Shown here piece by piece: positions 21,135 to 30,087 of a stretch of DNA of 64,000 nucleotides. Location of the stretch: the NCBI RefSeq assembly GCF_000217915.1, contig NZ_AFOZ01000031.1, positions 101,963 to 165,962 of the forward strand, given 5' to 3'. Each line of letters starts with the position of its first letter. Position 1 is the first letter of the stretch. Made by a program: the position numbers and the translations under genes. The DNA comes from Shewanella sp. HN-41 (GTDB taxonomy: Bacteria; Pseudomonadota; Gammaproteobacteria; Enterobacterales; Shewanellaceae). The notes below the pieces were generated by a model, which made no database searches, was not told the DNA's origin, and was given only the letters and a program-made list of their open reading frames with translations.

Positions 21135-23180
21135 TTGACCGTGCAGCCCGATAAATTTAGCCAAATTAAGCGCGATTACCAGCAATTAATCAACCTTTAT
21201 CCCGCAGCAGCTCCCGCCAATGAGCACTATCTAAGCAAGTTGAACCATCAACTGCAGGATTGGTGTATCACCCAATCCCAACAAACATTGCTCGTGTTAG
21301 GACAAATTGGCCTTGGCAATGGACTAGAACTGCTTTCTTTTATCCATGGGTGGCAAGAAAAACATCACAGCCGCCTGCTTATCAAAGTGTTTGAACCTCA
21401 TCCCATCAATGCGTACGAACTTAAATCACTTTGGGATCAATCGCAAAGCTTAATTACACGGCCGCATTTAATCCCTATTGCCGAAGCGATCATCCATGCC
21501 CTGCCCGCACGCATTGTAGGCTGCCAGAGATTAATCTTTGATGACGCTCAAATAACCTTAGATCTGCATTTTGGTGATATGGCAGACCAACTCAGTAACC
21601 TGCCACACTGCTTATCACATCCTATTGAGCACTGGCTGGTCTTGCCCCATCTACAACAACAGTTAGTCAAGACTCACCTTTGGCAAATGGCGCGCTTAAG
21701 CGCCGACGATGCCAGTATTTTAGGTATTGAGTTAAATGAGCAAACTCAAAATGCCATCACAGCCTGCGGTTTTGGGCTACAAAATTTAACGCAAACGCCA
21801 TCGGCTTGTGTGGCGGAGCCATTTATCCCGCCAACCTCTAGGGATGAAGTTCTACTGCACGAACGTCACGTTCTGCGCCATAAGATGGATAAGGCCTATG
21901 CTTTTAATCCCTTACCTAAGTCTATTGCAAATCCAGTATCTCCCATCGCCATTATTGGTGGTGGACTCGCATCGGCTCACTTAGCCCTCTCATTAGCCGA
22001 GCGAGGACAAACCAGCGAACTGTTTTGCAAAGACAGCGAGCTAGGGCAAGGCGCCTCGGGCAACCGTCAAGGGGCGATTTATCCGCTACTCACCCCTGAA
22101 AATGATGAGTTAAGCCGCTTCTTCCAACAGGCTTTTTTATTTAGTCGCCGTCGTGTGCAATCGCTAACAAACTCTCCCTGCGAAAATCAGACGCCTATTT
22201 CCCATGATTTTTGCGGTGTGCTACAGACAGGACATGATGAGCGCAGCCAACAAAGGCTCGATAAAATAATCCACAGCCAACCATGGCCGAGGGAAATTGC
22301 CCATAGTGTAGATACCAATGAAGCCAATCGAATCGCCAATATTGGCATTGATAAATCGGGTTTTTTCTACCCCCTCGGCGGCTGGGTTTGTCCCTTCGAA
22401 TATGCCAAAGCCGCACTACAAAAAGCACAACAGCTTACCGAGGGAAAACTCCATTTGGATACGGAGATCCTTGAAATTGAGCATCAACGTGAGGGGTGGT
22501 ATTTAATCGCCACCGAACATCGATTTGGCCCATTTAGTCAGCTAGTGCTCGCCAATGGCGCAGATCTCACCCAATTCGATGCCAGCCATAGATTGCAGAT
22601 CAGCCCCTTTCGCGGTCAAGTGAGCCATGTACCAGCCCAGTTCCAACTGAGTCAATTGGCAACTGTACTATGCGCAAATGGTTATCTAACGCCCCGTCAT
22701 ATGGATAGTCATTGCCTTGGCGCCAGTTACGTTAAATCCCCCCAGCATCTTGAGTTTTGTCCACAGGAGCAGCAGGAAAATCTCGCTAAAATGCACCAAA
22801 GCTACCCCAACCAGCCCTGGCTTGAGGATATTGATATCAGTGACAACAGTGCCCGGATTGGCGTGCGGATGGTGACGCGGGATCATTTCCCCATGCTGGG
22901 TTGTGCACCAGATGTGTCTAAAATTCTTAAGGATTATGAACAACATCAACTCACAAAGGAAAGCAGCCGTTATTGGCAAACCACTCCAGCACCTGTACTG
23001 CCTGGGCTCTTTATACTCGGCGGATTAGGATCTCGAGGCTTAAGCTCAGGGCCGCTTGCCGCCGAATGCCTTGCCGCTCAACTGTGTGGGGAACCCTTGC
23101 CATTGGATTGGCAAACCCTGTGCAAACTCAATCCTAATCGCATGTGGTTACGTAAGTTACTCAAAGGGAAGGCGCTTTAA
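21135..23180 (+). CDS. mnmC: MnmC-type tRNA modification protein with degenerate methyltransferase half
   Basis: Bifunctional MnmC finishes the mnm5(s2)U modification at tRNA wobble position 34: a FAD domain removes the carboxymethyl group and a SAM domain methylates. Here 681 residues. The C-terminal FAD/DAO domain is normal: IIGGGLASAHLALSLAERG at about 275-293, GQGASGNRQGAIYPLL, and GSRGLSSGPLAAE near the end. The N-terminal SAM domain keeps the fold length, but the glycine motif reads GQIGLGNGLE instead of GFGTGLN. The DGFAP catalytic segment of E. coli MnmC cannot be found; HWLVLPHLQQQLVKTHLW stands in its place. The start is TTG 21135, or GTG two codons later. Its position between fabB and yfcL matches E. 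coli. It overlaps the convergent methyltransferase by 20 bases. Confidence 0.9.
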   Translation: MTVQPDKFSQIKRDYQQLINLYPAAAPANEHYLSKLNHQLQDWCITQSQQTLLVLGQIGLGNGLELLSFIHGWQEKHHSRLLIKVFEPHPINAYELKSLWDQSQSLITRPHLIPIAEAIIHALPARIVGCQRLIFDDAQITLDLHFGDMADQLSNLPHCLSHPIEHWLVLPHLQQQLVKTHLWQMARLSADDASILGIELNEQTQNAITACGFGLQNLTQTPSACVAEPFIPPTSRDEVLLHERHVLRHKMDKAYAFNPLPKSIANPVSPIAIIGGGLASAHLALSLAERGQTSELFCKDSELGQGASGNRQGAIYPLLTPENDELSRFFQQAFLFSRRRVQSLTNSPCENQTPISHDFCGVLQTGHDERSQQRLDKIIHSQPWPREIAHSVDTNEANRIANIGIDKSGFFYPLGGWVCPFEYAKAALQKAQQLTEGKLHLDTEILEIEHQREGWYLIATEHRFGPFSQLVLANGADLTQFDASHRLQISPFRGQVSHVPAQFQLSQLATVLCANGYLTPRHMDSHCLGASYVKSPQHLEFCPQEQQENLAKMHQSYPNQPWLEDIDISDNSARIGVRMVTRDHFPMLGCAPDVSKILKDYEQHQLTKESSRYWQTTPAPVLPGLFILGGLGSRGLSSGPLAAECLAAQLCGEPLPLDWQTLCKLNPNRMWLRKLLKGKAL

Positions 23181-23760
23181 CTCGAGTACGATTATTGTTA
23201 TCGCGGCTTTGACGTATTAACGCATCACCACTCTCGCGGGGTAGCAGATCTGGTGCCCCGCGGTGGGATTTCGCCAGCCTATCGTATAACAGCACATTGA
23301 CAGAGGCGGCCAGATTCATACAGCCCACAGTGGGTACATACACTACGGCATCGGCTTTATCGATAATCTCTTGGCCAATAGTGCCATCCTCGGGACCAAA
23401 CACATAAAAGGCTTTAGGGGGATGGACAAAATCTGGCAGCGGCGTTGCGCCAACCACTAAATCCACACAGATAAGCTGGGTATCGGCTGGGATAGCTGCT
23501 AACAATGAGGCTACGCCCGTGAGTGGGATACGTTCACCGGCATTCTTGGTATCGGCATTATATTGCAAGGGACCCGAACGGGCCGCTAATTCATAACGTC
23601 TGCCGGTGTAAAACACCCCATCGACACCATAGCAACCCGATGCGCGCATAATACCGCCCACATTGATGGGGGTTTTTGGATTCACTAAACCAATATAAAC
23701 CGCGTTGCTACTGCGCGCCGTATCGTCCATTGCCTGCGATGCAAATACTGAAGTTGGCAT
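23161..23760 (-). CDS. TrmH/SpoU-family RNA methyltransferase
   Basis: Probable SAM-dependent 2'-O-ribose methyltransferase acting on tRNA or rRNA; about 199 residues. SPOUT motifs in order: NPKTPINVGGIMRAS (motif 1, with Asn and Arg), FYVFGPEDGTIG (motif 2) and VPTVGCMNLAASVNVLLYD (motif 3), which together form the knotted SAM site. The target nucleotide is not predictable from this. The start is uncertain: ATG 23760 lies five bases after the yfcL stop codon, ATG 23730 is also possible, and an open frame to 23814 lies inside yfcL. Its 3' end overlaps mnmC by 20 bases, tail to tail. Confidence 0.85.
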   Translation of the reverse strand: MPTSVFASQAMDDTARSSNAVYIGLVNPKTPINVGGIMRASGCYGVDGVFYTGRRYELAARSGPLQYNADTKNAGERIPLTGVASLLAAIPADTQLICVDLVVGATPLPDFVHPPKAFYVFGPEDGTIGQEIIDKADAVVYVPTVGCMNLAASVNVLLYDRLAKSHRGAPDLLPRESGDALIRQSRDNNNRTRVKAPSL

Positions 23761-23765
23761 TGGAC

Positions 23766-24050
23766 TTAAGCAGTCGCCAACGGGCTGACAATGTTGGCAT
23801 GCAACTGTGACCATGCCTGTTCAACCAAGGCGTAATCGGCGTCGTTTAACTCTTGGCGCGCGAGGGCTAAGCAATCGGCCATTTTTAGCATCAGCGCATC
23901 GAGTGAGGTTTCACCCAGCGCTTCGAGTTGTGATAACACTACCGCCACATGGCCCTGCAAATAGCCACAGGCAAATAAAGCGTCGTCATCACCATGGCTG
24001 ACAACCGTTGCAATCCACTGCTCTAATGCGTCTTCGTAATGCTCTAACAT
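23766..24050 (-). CDS. yfcL: YfcL family protein
   Basis: Small cytoplasmic protein of 94 residues and unknown function. It matches E. coli YfcL in length and in the conserved block DDDALFACGYLQGHVAVVLSQ (about 21-41 here), and sits beside mnmC as in E. coli. It is mostly alpha-helical and acidic, with no signal peptide or membrane segment. It is followed closely by the SpoU-type methyltransferase, and the two are probably co-transcribed. Confidence 0.85.
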   Translation of the reverse strand: MLEHYEDALEQWIATVVSHGDDDALFACGYLQGHVAVVLSQLEALGETSLDALMLKMADCLALARQELNDADYALVEQAWSQLHANIVSPLATA

Positions 24051-24157
24051 GGGGTCAAACTCTCCACTAAATACTCAATAGGACCGCTCATACTCAATCG
24101 GGCCGTTAACACTCAAAATCATTGGCACTCAATAAACCACGGGTACTTTTTGCGTGT

Positions 24158-25291
24158 CTATAAATCAGGGTTCGCTACCTGATACATCACATAATCATGG
24201 TAACCTGTGGTCACTTTGTAATAGCCACACAGCTCGCTATCCAATTTAGGGTCGCCACTATCCACAATTAATGGGCGTCCTTCAAGTGCTTTTAGCTTAG
24301 TTTTAGTGGCAAGGATAATAATATTGTCTTTTCCTATGCGCCGAATAAGCTCAGGCGACAGTTGTTGATTGCCACGCCCAAGGATATGCCCCTGACCGCC
24401 AATCAAGGTAATCACCAATTTGGTCGGCTTATCTTGAGTGAGCTCGAGTAACAGTTTTGCGCTTAAGTCAGAGGCGACAAGACTTTTATTTTGAATAAGA
24501 TCAACACCGAGCAGCGTATTATCCAGCCCCAACTCCTCCATCACAAAAGCCACTGTACTGCCGGAGCCCATGATGTACAGCTCATCTTCCATTTGATGGA
24601 TCACATCGGCGGCGATATCGGCCAGCACGAGTTCATCGACTTCCTTGCCGCCCATCTTCACCGCTTGCACATAACGCGGCTCGGCGGGCACTAAAAGTTC
24701 ACCGAAACGTTTAGCGCGCACTGTGCCTTGACGAAAGGCTATTTCATCGATATCCATCACATCGGCAGACATCAAACTGACAAGTTCGCCATCGAGTAAC
24801 ATTTTAACCACCATGCCAGAGGCATGGGGCGTAATACCATAAACACCGGAATGAATTTTCACCCCAGCAGGCACCCCGAGTACGGGCAATTTGTCGTCGA
24901 TAGTGGCTTGTTCAAACACCGAATAAACATCGCGGGCAGTACCATCACCGCCGGCAAAGAGTAATAGATCCAACCGCTCATCCAGCAGCGCCCGCACAAC
25001 AGCCTGAGTATCCAGCGCCTGTGTTCTATCGGGGGTTTGATACACCACGCGCGTCGTAAAACCGAGCGTTTTAGCGACATCCTCGCCCATCACACCCGAG
25101 GCGGTGATCACTTCAATCTCATCGGCATAATCTTTAATGACCTCAAGGGCCTGCCTCATGCGCAAAGGGGCTTTGGGTTCAGCGCCTAATGCGAGTGCTT
25201 GCTCTGCAACACCGTCACTGCCCTTAAGACCGACACTACCGCCTAAGCCAGCCAATGGATTAATCACTAACCCTAAACGAAACCGAACCAC
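24158..25291 (-). CDS. ATP-NAD/AcoX kinase family protein
   Basis: Cytoplasmic protein of 377 residues in the NAD-kinase/diacylglycerol-kinase-like fold. It starts RLGLVINPLAGLGG and has the nucleotide-binding GGDGTARD at about 113-120, followed by GVPAGVKIHSGVYG and IMGSGSTVAFVMEELG. These are marks of the COG3199 group annotated as ATP-NAD kinases; their true substrate is not well established. The start codon is GTG with GAGAGG five bases upstream. It lies between yfcL and an MFS gene, all leftward. The housekeeping NAD kinase nadK is a different, shorter protein. Confidence 0.8.
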   Translation of the reverse strand: MVRFRLGLVINPLAGLGGSVGLKGSDGVAEQALALGAEPKAPLRMRQALEVIKDYADEIEVITASGVMGEDVAKTLGFTTRVVYQTPDRTQALDTQAVVRALLDERLDLLLFAGGDGTARDVYSVFEQATIDDKLPVLGVPAGVKIHSGVYGITPHASGMVVKMLLDGELVSLMSADVMDIDEIAFRQGTVRAKRFGELLVPAEPRYVQAVKMGGKEVDELVLADIAADVIHQMEDELYIMGSGSTVAFVMEELGLDNTLLGVDLIQNKSLVASDLSAKLLLELTQDKPTKLVITLIGGQGHILGRGNQQLSPELIRRIGKDNIIILATKTKLKALEGRPLIVDSGDPKLDSELCGYYKVTTGYHDYVMYQVANPDL

Positions 25292-25387
25292 CTTTACCTC
25301 TCTAAGCTCAATCGGATTGTTGTTATATATTGTGTTCTACACTGTTGTTTTACGCAGTTATGTTACGCTGCTGCATTATAGACATGG

Positions 25388-26563
25388 CTAGGCCGTTTGA
25401 AGATTGGCATCTGGTTTATCCCTAGGAATAAACAATACCGCCAACATTGCCGTAAAAGCACACACGGCGGCGAATACCCAAGACCAAACAGCCCCGCTAC
25501 CATCGCCCCAAATATAGCCGCAAATCCAAGTACCAAGCGCGCCGCCGACACCAAAACTTAAGCTGGCATACAGGGCTTGGCCTTGGCTCCTATGGCTCGC
25601 ATCGAAATGTCTATGGACAAATTGAATCGATGCCGCGTGGGTCAGACCAAAGGTAAAGGCATGTAATACCTGACTTAAGCCCAATAACAACAAACTCTCG
25701 ACCCCAAAGGCCACCAATAACCAACGCACCGCCGTTATGGCAATACTGACAATAAGTAAAGTATTAACGCCATATCGTCCAAGCAAACGCGGCGCAAACA
25801 TAAACATCACGATTTCGGCCATAGCCCCTAGGGCGACAAATATGCCAGCCGAAGCCTCCGAATAACCCGCCTGTTTAAGATACAACACGAAAAAACCGTA
25901 GAAAGGCCCGGCGCTCATTTGTAGCAACATGGCGGAAATCATGAACCACACAATGGGTTTAGTCCATTTCAGCGGCTGTCGCTCTTGTCCTGCGGGGCGC
26001 ACCACCCGATTGGCGGGCAGTGGCAAAGCGCTAAACAGCATTCCGATAAATAATGCCAAGCCGATAAAAGGTAAAACTTCGGTACCCCATTGGCCAATCG
26101 CAAAGCCAGCACCGACAACAAGGCAGATATAACCTATGCTGCCAAAGCTGCGAATTTGGCCATAACGACTGGCATTTTCGCCTAAGGTTTCTAAGGTTAT
26201 CACCTCAAGCTGGGCGAGGATCGCGTTCCAGAAGAACGTATATAAGGCCAGACTCAGGGCCATATACACAAAACCGCCATGGTAAAAGAAGCTTAAATAG
26301 GCCAGTGCCGCGGCGAATGCCCCCATCTTAACCAGTTCGGCACGCATGCCGGTGCGATCAGCCACCTTGGCCCACACATTCGGTGCAACGATGCGCGTCG
26401 CCATCAGAATGGCGAGTAAAAAACCAATCTCCTGGGGATTAAAACCGCGATTCTCGAAGAAGACCCCAAGATAGGGGATCATAGTGCCGAGAATCGAAAA
26501 GAAGAAAAAATAGCAGGCACAAAGCCAGCGCAATTGCCGGCCTGTGCTAGAAGGAGTTGACAT
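25388..26563 (-). CDS. MFS transporter, HcaT-like
   Basis: Inner-membrane transporter of the major facilitator superfamily, 391 residues with about twelve hydrophobic segments. The N-terminus (CYFFFFSILGTMIPYLGVFF) and the loop WAKVADRTGMRAELVKMG resemble the HcaT/3-phenylpropionate permease group. The middle loop is short and charged (NRVVRPAGQERQPLKWTKP). Substrate unknown; nothing nearby encodes aromatic acid breakdown. It lies 39 bases after aroC and is probably co-transcribed with it. Confidence 0.82.
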   Translation of the reverse strand: MSTPSSTGRQLRWLCACYFFFFSILGTMIPYLGVFFENRGFNPQEIGFLLAILMATRIVAPNVWAKVADRTGMRAELVKMGAFAAALAYLSFFYHGGFVYMALSLALYTFFWNAILAQLEVITLETLGENASRYGQIRSFGSIGYICLVVGAGFAIGQWGTEVLPFIGLALFIGMLFSALPLPANRVVRPAGQERQPLKWTKPIVWFMISAMLLQMSAGPFYGFFVLYLKQAGYSEASAGIFVALGAMAEIVMFMFAPRLLGRYGVNTLLIVSIAITAVRWLLVAFGVESLLLLGLSQVLHAFTFGLTHAASIQFVHRHFDASHRSQGQALYASLSFGVGGALGTWICGYIWGDGSGAVWSWVFAAVCAFTAMLAVLFIPRDKPDANLQTA

Positions 26564-26602
26564 TAACGCATTCCACTTATCGCATTCATTATCGCATACC
26601 GC

Positions 26603-27697
26603 CTATCTCATACCGAGAATGGGGGTTTGGCTACAAACACCTTGATTTTGCGCTCTGTGCCTTAATAGGTGATCCATCAACACAATAGCAAGCATAGCTT
26701 CGGCGATCGGTACCGCACGGATCCCCACACAGGGATCGTGGCGCCCCTTAGTGACGACTTCGGCCATTTCACCCTGCGCCGTCATACTTTGGCCCGGCAC
26801 GCTGATGCTTGATGTGGGCTTTAACGCTATATGGGCAATAATCGGTTGACCCGAGGAAATCCCGCCGAGCACACCACCCGCGTGATTGGATTCAAACCCT
26901 AGGGGTGACATTAAGTCACGGCCTTCGGAGCCCTTTTGTGTCACCACACCAAAACCATCACCAATTTCAACGCCTTTGACGGCATTAATGCCCATCAAAG
27001 CGTGGGCGATATCGGCATCGAGTCTGTCAAATACCGGTTCACCTAAGCCGACTGGCACACCAGTGGCCACTACCGAAATCTTAGCGCCAATCGAATCACC
27101 GGATTTTTTCAGTTCGCGCATATATTCATCGAGGGCCTCGAGCTTGCTGGCATCGGGGAAAAAGAAAGCGTTGTGTTCTATCTGGCTAAGATCGATTGTT
27201 TCGGCGCAAATGGGGCCCAGTTGGGACATATACCCATAAATTTCAATGCCATGGACTTGCTTTAAATACTTTTTAGCCACAGCACCCGCAGCAACCCGCA
27301 TCGCAGTTTCACGGGCTGACGAGCGGCCACCACCACGGTAATCGCGCATACCATACTTTTGTTGGTAGGTGTAATCGGCGTGCCCAGGGCGGAATAAATC
27401 TTTGATATTGGAGTAATCTTGGCTACGTTGATCGGTATTTTCGATCAAAAGCCCAATGGAGGTGCCTGTGGTTTTACCTTCGAAAACGCCGGATAAAATC
27501 CGTACTTCGTCTGGTTCGCGGCGGGCCGTGGTATAGCGGGATGTCCCAGGGCGACGGCGGTCTAAATCATGCTGCATATCGGCTTCGGTCAATTCAAGCC
27601 CTGGCGGGCAACCATCAATAATACAACCCAGTGCAACACCGTGACTCTCACCAAACGTCGTCACTACAAAATTTTGACCAATACTGTTTCCAGACAT
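26603..27697 (-). CDS. aroC: Chorismate synthase
   Basis: Last step of the shikimate pathway: EPSP to chorismate, needing reduced FMN. Cytoplasmic, 364 residues. It begins [20 protein letters not shown]. The FMN and substrate site [20 protein letters not shown] and the following [17 protein letters not shown] are intact. GGISSGQPI and [15 protein letters not shown] near the C-terminus are also family signatures. Upstream lies prmB, as in E. coli. A 12-base-pair inverted repeat lies in the gap between them. Confidence 0.98.
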   Translation of the reverse strand: MSGNSIGQNFVVTTFGESHGVALGCIIDGCPPGLELTEADMQHDLDRRRPGTSRYTTARREPDEVRILSGVFEGKTTGTSIGLLIENTDQRSQDYSNIKDLFRPGHADYTYQQKYGMRDYRGGGRSSARETAMRVAAGAVAKKYLKQVHGIEIYGYMSQLGPICAETIDLSQIEHNAFFFPDASKLEALDEYMRELKKSGDSIGAKISVVATGVPVGLGEPVFDRLDADIAHALMGINAVKGVEIGDGFGVVTQKGSEGRDLMSPLGFESNHAGGVLGGISSGQPIIAHIALKPTSSISVPGQSMTAQGEMAEVVTKGRHDPCVGIRAVPIAEAMLAIVLMDHLLRHRAQNQGVCSQTPILGMR

Positions 27698-27760
27698 CCG
27701 CTTTATACACCTTAGGTTATTAGTTCATCGCTCCGTGTCCAGCGAGTACTGGACAATTTA

Positions 27761-27795
27761 TTTTCCCGCTGCAAGCCTAACTGGCAGCGGGAAAA
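27761..27795. other. Intergenic inverted repeat between prmB and aroC
   Basis: TTTTCCCGCTGC and GCAGCGGGAAAA form a perfect 12-base-pair stem around an 11-base loop. Neither strand has a U run after the stem, so it is not a standard terminator. It could be an attenuator, an mRNA stabiliser for aroC, or a protein-binding site. Confidence 0.6.
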
Positions 27796-27821
27796 GACTC
27801 AACCTAATTTGTTATCTTAGG

Positions 27822-28766
27822 CTATTGCGCATCGCGATAAATAGCGAAGAGCGACTGATGTTCGAGCAGTTGGTCACGGGTCAATACAAACACCCCATCA
27901 CCACCATGTTCGAAGTTAACCCAAGTAAATGGCACTTCGGAGAATTGCTCGACCAAATGCACCATAGAGTTCCCCACCTCAACCACTAGAATGCCTGTCG
28001 GTGTTAAGTACTGCGCAGCATTGGCGAGAATACGTTTAGTCAAATCTAAGCCATCAGGCCCAGAGGCTAAGCCAATGGCGGGTTCATGGTGATATTCATC
28101 CGGCATGTCGCCAATGTCTTCGGCATCCACATAGGGCGGGTTTGAGACAATCAAATCGTACTGTGGGCCTTCAGGGATGGCCGAGAATAGATCCGATTGC
28201 ATAGGGAATACTCGATCCATTACCCCTAAGGTTTCAATGTTGATTTGCGCCACATCTAAGGCATCTTCGCTGATATCCAGCGCATCGACTTCGGCGTCTT
28301 CAAATTCATAGGCGCAGGCAATAGCGATACAACCGCTGCCCGTGCATAAGTCTAAAATACGCGTCACGGGTTTGTTATATAACCAAGGGCTAAAACGAGT
28401 GGCGATCATTTCAGCAATGGGCGAACGTGGCACTAACACGCGTTCATCGACGTAAAACTCAAGCCCTGCAAAACGGGCTTTGTTGGTCAGGTAAGGCACG
28501 GGTAAGCGCTCCCTGACACGGCGAATGATCAACTCAACGATTTTATGTTTTTCGCTACTGGTTAAATTGCTTAGGATCACCTGCTGGCCGATTTCTTCGG
28601 GTAAGTGTAAGGCATGGAAAACTAAGGCAATGGCTTCATCCCATGCATTGTCAGTCCCATGACCATAGTACAGATTAGCGTCGTTAAAACGGCTTACAGC
28701 CCAACGTAACATATCGCCAATAGTGCGTAATTCTGTCACAGCTTCATCTACAAAGATCTTATCCAA
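27822..28766 (-). CDS. prmB: 50S ribosomal protein L3 glutamine methyltransferase
   Basis: SAM-dependent enzyme that N5-methylates a glutamine of ribosomal protein L3 before its assembly. Cytoplasmic, 314 residues. An N-terminal helical domain precedes the Rossmann methyltransferase domain: [19 protein letters not shown] is the SAM loop, [16 protein letters not shown] follows, and [11 protein letters not shown] is the NPPY catalytic motif shared by PrmB, PrmC and HemK. The [13 protein letters not shown] segment favours PrmB. Divergent from smrB and upstream of aroC, as in E. coli. Confidence 0.95.
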   Translation of the reverse strand: MDKIFVDEAVTELRTIGDMLRWAVSRFNDANLYYGHGTDNAWDEAIALVFHALHLPEEIGQQVILSNLTSSEKHKIVELIIRRVRERLPVPYLTNKARFAGLEFYVDERVLVPRSPIAEMIATRFSPWLYNKPVTRILDLCTGSGCIAIACAYEFEDAEVDALDISEDALDVAQINIETLGVMDRVFPMQSDLFSAIPEGPQYDLIVSNPPYVDAEDIGDMPDEYHHEPAIGLASGPDGLDLTKRILANAAQYLTPTGILVVEVGNSMVHLVEQFSEVPFTWVNFEHGGDGVFVLTRDQLLEHQSLFAIYRDAQ

Positions 28767-28848
28767 AACGTGCTCCCGCTAGTTTGTTCGGCAAACATTG
28801 TAACTGAACTCTATTCAGAAACCATAGGATTCAATAGAATACCCGCCC

Positions 28849-29379
28849 ATGAATAAAGACGATGACCAAGAAGGCCTAGCGATGTTCTCAGCGCTTATCG
28901 ATGGTATAAAACCCATCACTCAGGATAAGCGGCACTTTCGCACGCCCTTAAAAACCAAACAGGAAATAGCACTGAAAGAGCAGCAACTGCATGCTAACAG
29001 TTATTTCTCAGATACTTATCAGCCATTATTGCCAGTACAAGGCCCGATGCGTTGGTTAGATGATGGTGTGGATAGCCTAGAGTTAAAACGCCTCAGACGT
29101 GGCGATTACCAACCAGATTTACTGCTGGATTTGCATGGCTATCGACAGTCGGAAGCCAAGCTTGAGTTAGCGGCGCTGATCCAAGCCTGTGTTAAACAAC
29201 AGAGTCAGTGTTGCTGTATTATGCACGGTTACGGCAGCGGTATTTTGAAGCAACAAGTCCCCATGTGGTTAGTGCAGCATCCTATGGTGAAAGCCTTCCA
29301 TCAGGCCCCTAAAGAATGGGGCGGCGATGCCGCTCTTTTAGTCTTGATTGATATTGGTGAACAACCCCATAGACGCTAA
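28849..29379 (+). CDS. smrB: Endonuclease SmrB
   Basis: Smr-domain nuclease. E. coli SmrB (YfcN) cuts mRNA between collided ribosomes and so triggers ribosome rescue. Here 176 residues, cytoplasmic. A charged N-terminal extension is followed by the Smr domain at about 95-176, with LLLDLHGYRQSEAK and MHGYGSGILKQQ carrying the DxH and HGxG motifs, and WGGDAALLVLIDI at the end. The late sequence (HQAPKEWGGDAALLVLI) is nearly that of the E. coli protein. Divergent from prmB, followed by a terminator. Confidence 0.93.
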   Translation: MNKDDDQEGLAMFSALIDGIKPITQDKRHFRTPLKTKQEIALKEQQLHANSYFSDTYQPLLPVQGPMRWLDDGVDSLELKRLRRGDYQPDLLLDLHGYRQSEAKLELAALIQACVKQQSQCCCIMHGYGSGILKQQVPMWLVQHPMVKAFHQAPKEWGGDAALLVLIDIGEQPHRR

Positions 29380-29404
29380 ATCAACTTACCCTGTAGATAG
29401 CACA

Positions 29405-29435
29405 AACGGCCCATATGAAGTGGGCCGTTGTTTTT
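29405..29435 (+). terminator. Rho-independent terminator after smrB
   Basis: AACGGCCCA pairs with TGGGCCGTT around a seven-base loop, followed by GTTTTTAT. It lies between convergent smrB and sixA. Confidence 0.85.
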
Positions 29436-29447
29436 ATAATGGCGAGA

Positions 29448-29918
29448 CTAACTAATACTATGGGGAGCATGCTGCCACACAATTGAGGCTTGCTCGGCAT
29501 GCTTATCGATAAGGGTAATGCCCGAAGTGGCAAATAACGGCGGCTCGACCCCTGCGACTAACTCGCTCACTAAATAGCCGAGCAGTGGCATATGGGAAAT
29601 AATCAACACTGTATCTGCTTTATACAATTCAGCGTAGGCAACCACTAATGCGGCGACATTGGCGGGATCCCCAGAGGGCACAAGATCGTCCAACACTAAC
29701 CACTTACGCGGTTCAGGAAAATGCTGGCTTAATTCCTGCCATGTTTGCTGCGCACGTAAGTAAGGGCTCACCAAGACAAGGTCAAAATCACTGATGCTGC
29801 GAGCCAACCAATTGCTCATCAACACAGTATGGTGTCTTCCTAAATCGGTGAGTGTTCTGTCCCTATCGGACTGAGCATTAAATCCAGCGTCACCGTGTCG
29901 CATCAAAAATAGCTGCAT
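29448..29918 (-). CDS. sixA: Phosphohistidine phosphatase SixA
   Basis: Histidine phosphatase superfamily enzyme. E. coli SixA removes phosphate from histidine on PTSNtr and ArcB-type proteins. Here 156 residues, cytoplasmic. It begins MQLFLMRHGDAGF, with the catalytic RHG at 8-10, and has SPYLRAQQT and the second histidine in LIISHMPLLGYL. ATG 29918 has GCGAGAGAAGT just upstream; an in-frame GTG at 29936 is possible. In E. coli sixA lies next to fadJ; here 8 kb of extra DNA separates them. Confidence 0.93.
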   Translation of the reverse strand: MQLFLMRHGDAGFNAQSDRDRTLTDLGRHHTVLMSNWLARSISDFDLVLVSPYLRAQQTWQELSQHFPEPRKWLVLDDLVPSGDPANVAALVVAYAELYKADTVLIISHMPLLGYLVSELVAGVEPPLFATSGITLIDKHAEQASIVWQHAPHSIS

Positions 29919-30087
29919 ACTTCTCTCGCTACTCACACTTGTTTTTGTTTTATCCCAATTGTAGCCCTAAAATTCATTTCAACAAACCTTACGGGGTTTA
30001 ATCTTTAGTCGATAAACACAAGAGATATTTGCTAAAAACCATTAAGACTATCAATATATAACAAGCTATCGTTATCGGAGTGTCTCA

